A DNA stretch of 22,970 nucleotides, from positions 1 through 22,970 of the forward strand of contig ASPP01007318.1 of NCBI GenBank assembly GCA_000512085.1, given 5' to 3'. Under the pieces are notes generated by a model. It was not told the DNA's origin. It saw only the letters and a list, made by a program, of their open reading frames with translations, and made no database searches. Position numbers and translations under genes: made by a program. This stretch comes from Reticulomyxa filosa (Eukaryota; Foraminifera; Reticulomyxidae). Position 1 is the first letter of the stretch. Every line of letters begins with the position of its first letter. Shown here piece by piece: positions 19,957 through 22,970 of this stretch.

Positions 19957-20868
19957 TCATGTGATTCTTCTTTTTCGAGTTTTCTTTTTTTTTGTTTTGG
20001 TTTTGGTTTTGGCGCTTTTCGTGCTTCTTTTTTTCGATGTCTTTGTCGACATTGTATTTGTATTTGCATTTGTATTTGTATTTGAATTGCCATTGTCATT
20101 GTCATTATCATTATCATTATCATTATCATTATCATTGCCATTGCCATTTTCTGTTTTGTATTTGCCTTTGCCCTTACTCTGACTCTTATTTTTACTCTTG
20201 CTTTTGCTTTTGCTTTTGCCTTTGCTTTTGCTCTTACTCTTTTCTTTGCCTTTATTGGATTTTGTACTCTTGTGCTTGTCTTTGTTTTTGCCTCTCTTTT
20301 TATTATCATTGTCAATGCTGTTTGCAATGCCTTTATTTTTGTCTTTTATGACTTTCTTTTTATTGACATGTGCACTTGCATTTACATTGGAATGTGTAAG
20401 CTTGAGTTTGCCTTTGATCTTCTCCTCATCGTTTTCGTCGATCATAGCCAGCGTTGCTGTTGTAGTCGTGGTGGTCGTAGTCACCGTCGTGGCCGTTGCA
20501 TTGTTGCTCACATCGTCTCTCCACGCTTCCGATGGGATGTCCGAGTGGACGTCGTAGTCGCTGTCACTCGAATTCCTACTTTCATTGTCATTTCCTCTTT
20601 CTCCGTTCTCCGAACTCGCTTTACTTTCGCTTCCTGTCATTTTCTTCTCATCTATCGTCGTACCATCATCGTCCTCTTCATTTTCATTCGCATTCACTTT
20701 TGTACTCACTTTTGCATTTGCATTTGCATTTGCATTTGCATTTGTATTTGCATTTGTATTTGGTCTCGTATTGTATGATCGCACATCTTTGTGCTTCCCT
20801 TTGATATGTTCCTTTCCATCCATTGACATCTCTTTTTTTTTTGCATTTGAGAAAGAGGGGTGTGACAT
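19957..20868 (-). CDS. Low-complexity Lys/Asn/Asp-rich hypothetical protein
   Basis: The frame extends to 20937; I chose the ATG at 20868 (M-S-H-P-S-F) because the codons before it come from TA/CA-repeat-like flank. It gives 303 residues with no recognised domain. In order it shows Asn-Ala pairs, acidic and Ser-rich parts (S-D-S-D-Y-D), a Thr run, Lys-Ser repeats, Asn-Asp repeats and a Lys/Thr/Arg end. Most of this is encoded by hexanucleotide repeats, so the peptide may reflect DNA slippage more than function. Antisense frames of similar length are equally repetitive. The acidic/Ser-rich middle (about 20500-20650) is the least repetitive part and the best sign of real coding. Confidence 0.4.
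   Translation of the reverse strand: MSHPSFSNAKKKEMSMDGKEHIKGKHKDVRSYNTRPNTNANTNANANANANAKVSTKVNANENEEDDDGTTIDEKKMTGSESKASSENGERGNDNESRNSSDSDYDVHSDIPSEAWRDDVSNNATATTVTTTTTTTTATLAMIDENDEEKIKGKLKLTHSNVNASAHVNKKKVIKDKNKGIANSIDNDNKKRGKNKDKHKSTKSNKGKEKSKSKSKGKSKSKSKSKNKSQSKGKGKYKTENGNGNDNDNDNDNDNDNDNGNSNTNTNANTNTMSTKTSKKRSTKSAKTKTKTKKKKTRKRRIT
20053..20147. repeat. (TTTGTA) and (ATTATC) hexanucleotide tract
   Basis: TTTGTA/TTTGCA units are followed by CATTGT/CATTAT units, encoding Asn-Thr/Asn-Ala and then Asn-Asp pairs on the minus strand. Confidence 0.85.
20711..20762. repeat. (TTTGCA)n hexanucleotide repeat
   Basis: About eight TTTGCA/TTTGTA units encode alternating Asn-Ala and Asn-Thr on the minus strand. 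Confidence 0.9.
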
Positions 20869-21053
20869 TTTGATTTTCGTGCGCACATGTATCCATGCAT
20901 ACGCAAATATACACATATATGGAATTTGCATGTACAAATATTGTAATTAACAGGTATGCACACATATACACATATGTGTATATGTTATATAAAGATTGAC
21001 TAATCATACAATAAAATAAATATATGTACATGATATACAATATACATTATACA

Positions 21054-21084
<31 letters not shown>

Positions 21085-21090
21085 TGTGCA
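20869..21090. other. TA-rich gap with (TA)n microsatellite
   Basis: Non-coding gap between two minus-strand low-complexity ORFs, with ACACATATACACATATGTG-type repeats and a (TA)n run at 21052-21078. It may be an intergenic spacer or an intron joining the two ORFs; I could not fix splice sites. Confidence 0.55.
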
Positions 21091-21771
21091 TCATGGAGGA
21101 ATAAAATGAAATGAAAAGTAGTAAAAATAAAAATAATAACTGGAATGAGTGGAGTCGGCAAAGGCAGACTTATCCTTGGACAGAGGAAAGGACGGGGAGT
21201 CAGTGACAATTGAGACACGGGTTTGAGAATGCAACGAATTCAAATCGTCTTCTTCTTCCCCAAATAACTCCTTCAAATTGATGGCGGCAGCGCTGTGATT
21301 GGAATAGCCGCCGTTGTCATGGTCGTTGGCCACGGCCATTGGCGTCGCACTCTTTTTCGTCGTCGCATTCATCGCGCTTTGGCCATGCATGGACCGCACG
21401 TTCGAAGATGGGTGCGTCATCGCCATTAGTGACGACAGGGTATTTGAGGGGGTGTTTGTGGACGGTAATGTACTCATCGAGAGATTATTACACAGTGCAT
21501 TTGCATTTGCATTTGAGCTTAGTTTTGAATGCAATGGATTTGACGAGGTCATCAGATTTGAAGCTAGTCCAAAACTGGACAGAGAATTGTGATTGGAAGT
21601 TGAGCTTCCATTCCCTGCTGAAAATGTGGATGAGTGCGAAAACATATGTGAATTCGAGGAAGATGTCGGAGGTGGAGGTGGGGGAGGGGGAGGGGGCACA
21701 CTTGAATAACCATAATTAGGAGACATTTCTGAATTGGATAGTCGACGCCGCTTTTTTGATGGGGCTAACAT
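21091..21771 (-). CDS. Ser/Asn/Pro-rich hypothetical protein or first exon
   Basis: A 226-residue frame, not recognised. It begins M-L-A-P-S-K-K-R-R-R-L, a good nuclear localisation signal candidate, followed by ten prolines and a long Ser/Asn/Thr-rich stretch. Near residue 170 it has a compact acidic segment L-K-E-L-F-G-E-E-E-D-D-L, which looks like a short linear interaction motif. The last 14 residues are Tyr/Phe-rich and come from T/A-rich DNA, so coding probably ends before them, perhaps at a GTTATT donor near 21137. It could be the first exon of a nuclear regulatory protein. Confidence 0.5.
   Translation of the reverse strand: MLAPSKKRRRLSNSEMSPNYGYSSVPPPPPPPPPPTSSSNSHMFSHSSTFSAGNGSSTSNHNSLSSFGLASNLMTSSNPLHSKLSSNANANALCNNLSMSTLPSTNTPSNTLSSLMAMTHPSSNVRSMHGQSAMNATTKKSATPMAVANDHDNGGYSNHSAAAINLKELFGEEEDDLNSLHSQTRVSIVTDSPSFPLSKDKSAFADSTHSSYYFYFYYFSFHFIPP
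21668..21697. repeat. G-rich tract encoding poly-proline on the minus strand
   Basis: A run of GGA/GGT/GGG units reads as ten proline codons on the minus strand. It is the most G-rich tract in the window. Confidence 0.8.
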
Positions 21772-22570
21772 ATCCTTACCTTGTTTTGTTTTTATTTGTT
21801 CGAATAAAATAACTTTTTTTTTTTTTTTTTGAAACTTATAAAAAAAAAAATAAAAAAAAAAATTGACACTTTTTCCATTTTTATTGACATCATAGAGTCA
21901 TTGTCATATTCCTCACACAGCTCACATTTTTGCACAACAACATTTTATATAGGTTAGAAGTTTACTTTCAGGTTGCTCATATAACAGCTTTTGAAAAATA
22001 AACAACCTGTTTCTTAAGTGCTTGTTCGCTTTTTTATTGTTTGTTCGGAGAAGGTAGAGCAATTACTTTGAAGGAAAATTGACTGCCTGGACAAAAGGAA
22101 AGTGAAAAACCTCTTACTAAACTGGAAAAATTAGACTAATAAAAAGTAAAGTTACTTGTGTTATCGTTGCTCTTGGTATATTATTACTTCACGCAATGCA
22201 AAGATGATAATTTCTATTTTTTTTTTTGTGTTGGCTGCCCTTGCTCTTCGTGTCTTGTCCTTTTCAGTATATTTAAAAAAAACGTGTATTTTTTTTTTCC
22301 ATTGCTTGTACTCAATGCCAATGTTATGCCATGGTTTGTTTTGAGTGAAGAGAAGATTTCAAATGCACTTGGGTTAACAATTCTTTTTGTCTGCCAATCA
22401 ACTGAAAATCGCGTTTTAAAAAGATATTCAAAACATCACTTGTGATGATTTATATTTTGAGTGTTTTGAAGGGGAATTTAAACAAGATAGCACCAAGAAG
22501 CACGATCGGGTCAGGACAAGGAGCGTTCCAGTGGAGTAGACATATAAAAGTTCAATTTTATAGAGCAAAC
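21772..22570. other. Divergent upstream region
   Basis: Lies between the start of a minus-strand ORF and the UBL-domain gene on the plus strand, so it probably holds two promoters. Long A and T runs occur at 21813-21862. The UBL frame is open back to 22442, so part of 22442-22570 could be coding. Confidence 0.55.
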
Positions 22571-22897
22571 ATGTCCGTTGATGTTGATAATAAAGAGAGT
22601 GCTACAGATCTCGTTCAAAGTGAAAACCCTCACAAATACAACGTGTGGAAAGCCAAATGGCAAAAGAAAGAGTATAGCGTGTATTGGGACGAGAAGACAA
22701 CGGCAGGTGACCTGAAAGAACAATTAGAGGAGCAAACACAAGTCCCAGCGGAAAAGCAGCAGTTGGTGGGGTTCAAATATGCAAAAAACCCGAAAAACGA
22801 CGCATTGAACATCTCAGACAATACGTTGATTTGCCAATTGAAATGCAACAAAAATAAGTTTATAATGATTGGCACGTTGCAAGAACATGCATTTCGT
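22571..22897 (+). CDS. UBLCP1: UBLCP1-like protein, ubiquitin-like domain exon (partial)
   Basis: First exon of 109 residues ending at a strong phase-0 donor (GTAAGT, 22898). Residues from about 25 form a ubiquitin-like domain: K-W-x-K-K-E-Y-S-V, T-x-x-D-L-K-E-Q-L-E, the P-A-E-K-Q-Q-L-V-G strand, and closing I-M-I-G-T. This is the pattern of UBLCP1, a nuclear phosphatase whose UBL domain targets the proteasome (family: R-Q-K-L-L-G-L-K, M-M-M-G-T-R). The phosphatase domain would lie beyond the window, so the assignment rests on the UBL alone; a USP14-type protein is the main alternative. I chose the ATG at 22571, since the domain follows closely; in-frame ATGs at 22442 and 22445 would add 43 residues of uncertain origin. 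Confidence 0.72.
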
Positions 22898-22970
22898 GTA
22901 AGTGTAACCCGTTTCTTGACCTGAAAAAAAAAAATCAGAGTGTCTTTGTAATTTTTGGAGGGAGGAACAC

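Noticed and set aside
19940-20950. Several long plus-strand Leu/Phe/Val-rich frames
   Set aside because: They are antisense readings of hexanucleotide repeats and have no features beyond the repeat.
21813-21862. Long T and A runs as terminators
   Set aside because: Such runs are everywhere in this AT-rich sequence and a bacterial-type terminator reading does not apply.

Overview
This is a eukaryotic, strongly AT-rich nuclear window from a protist. The genes are compact and carry short GT-AG introns, about 50-160 nt, nearly all phase 0. Two WD40 proteins share a short leader motif (W-[IT]-R-x-L, then G-W-I-x-E-F-x-K). As I recall, this leader marks the hugely expanded WD40 families of the foraminiferan Reticulomyxa filosa. 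A foraminiferan (Rhizaria) is therefore my best guess, made from memory of family style and not from a search.

Layout. 473-1647 (+) is a seven-blade WD40 gene. 1648-3805 is AT-rich with no recognised gene. 3806-4659 (+) is a three-exon GGCT/AIG2-like gene. 5229-7704 (+) is a four-exon PEX14 gene (peroxisomal docking) with an extra PUB-like segment and a KPWE motif. 8562-9911 (-) is a four-exon mitochondrial L-threonine 3-dehydrogenase. 10230-10475 (+) is a decayed HSP70 C-terminal fragment. 11005-12553 (-) holds exons for the first 422 residues of SPAG6/PF16, a flagellar central-pair armadillo protein. 13111-14441 (-) is a second WD40 gene. 15865-16131 (-) is the missing SPAG6 C-terminal exon, lying upstream of the gene's own start. 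16733-19064 (-) is a TADA1/ADA1-like SAGA subunit gene. 19067-21771 (-) holds three low-complexity ORFs built on hexanucleotide repeats. 22571-22897 (+) is the first exon of a UBLCP1-like gene, cut by the window end.

How the genes relate. They are unrelated housekeeping genes (peroxisome import, threonine catabolism, axoneme, chromatin, proteasome phosphatase) mixed with lineage-expanded WD40 genes; there is no operon-like logic. The most notable points are the permuted SPAG6 gene, whose two parts add up to 510 residues and meet at a matching phase-0 junction; the PUB-like insertion in PEX14; the leader exon pair shared by two otherwise different WD40 genes; and a GGCT-like protein lacking the usual acidic residue. 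Single-base frame breaks, two of them at 10-base homopolymers, suggest some sequencing error, so exon joins are inferences from reading frame and family alignment.
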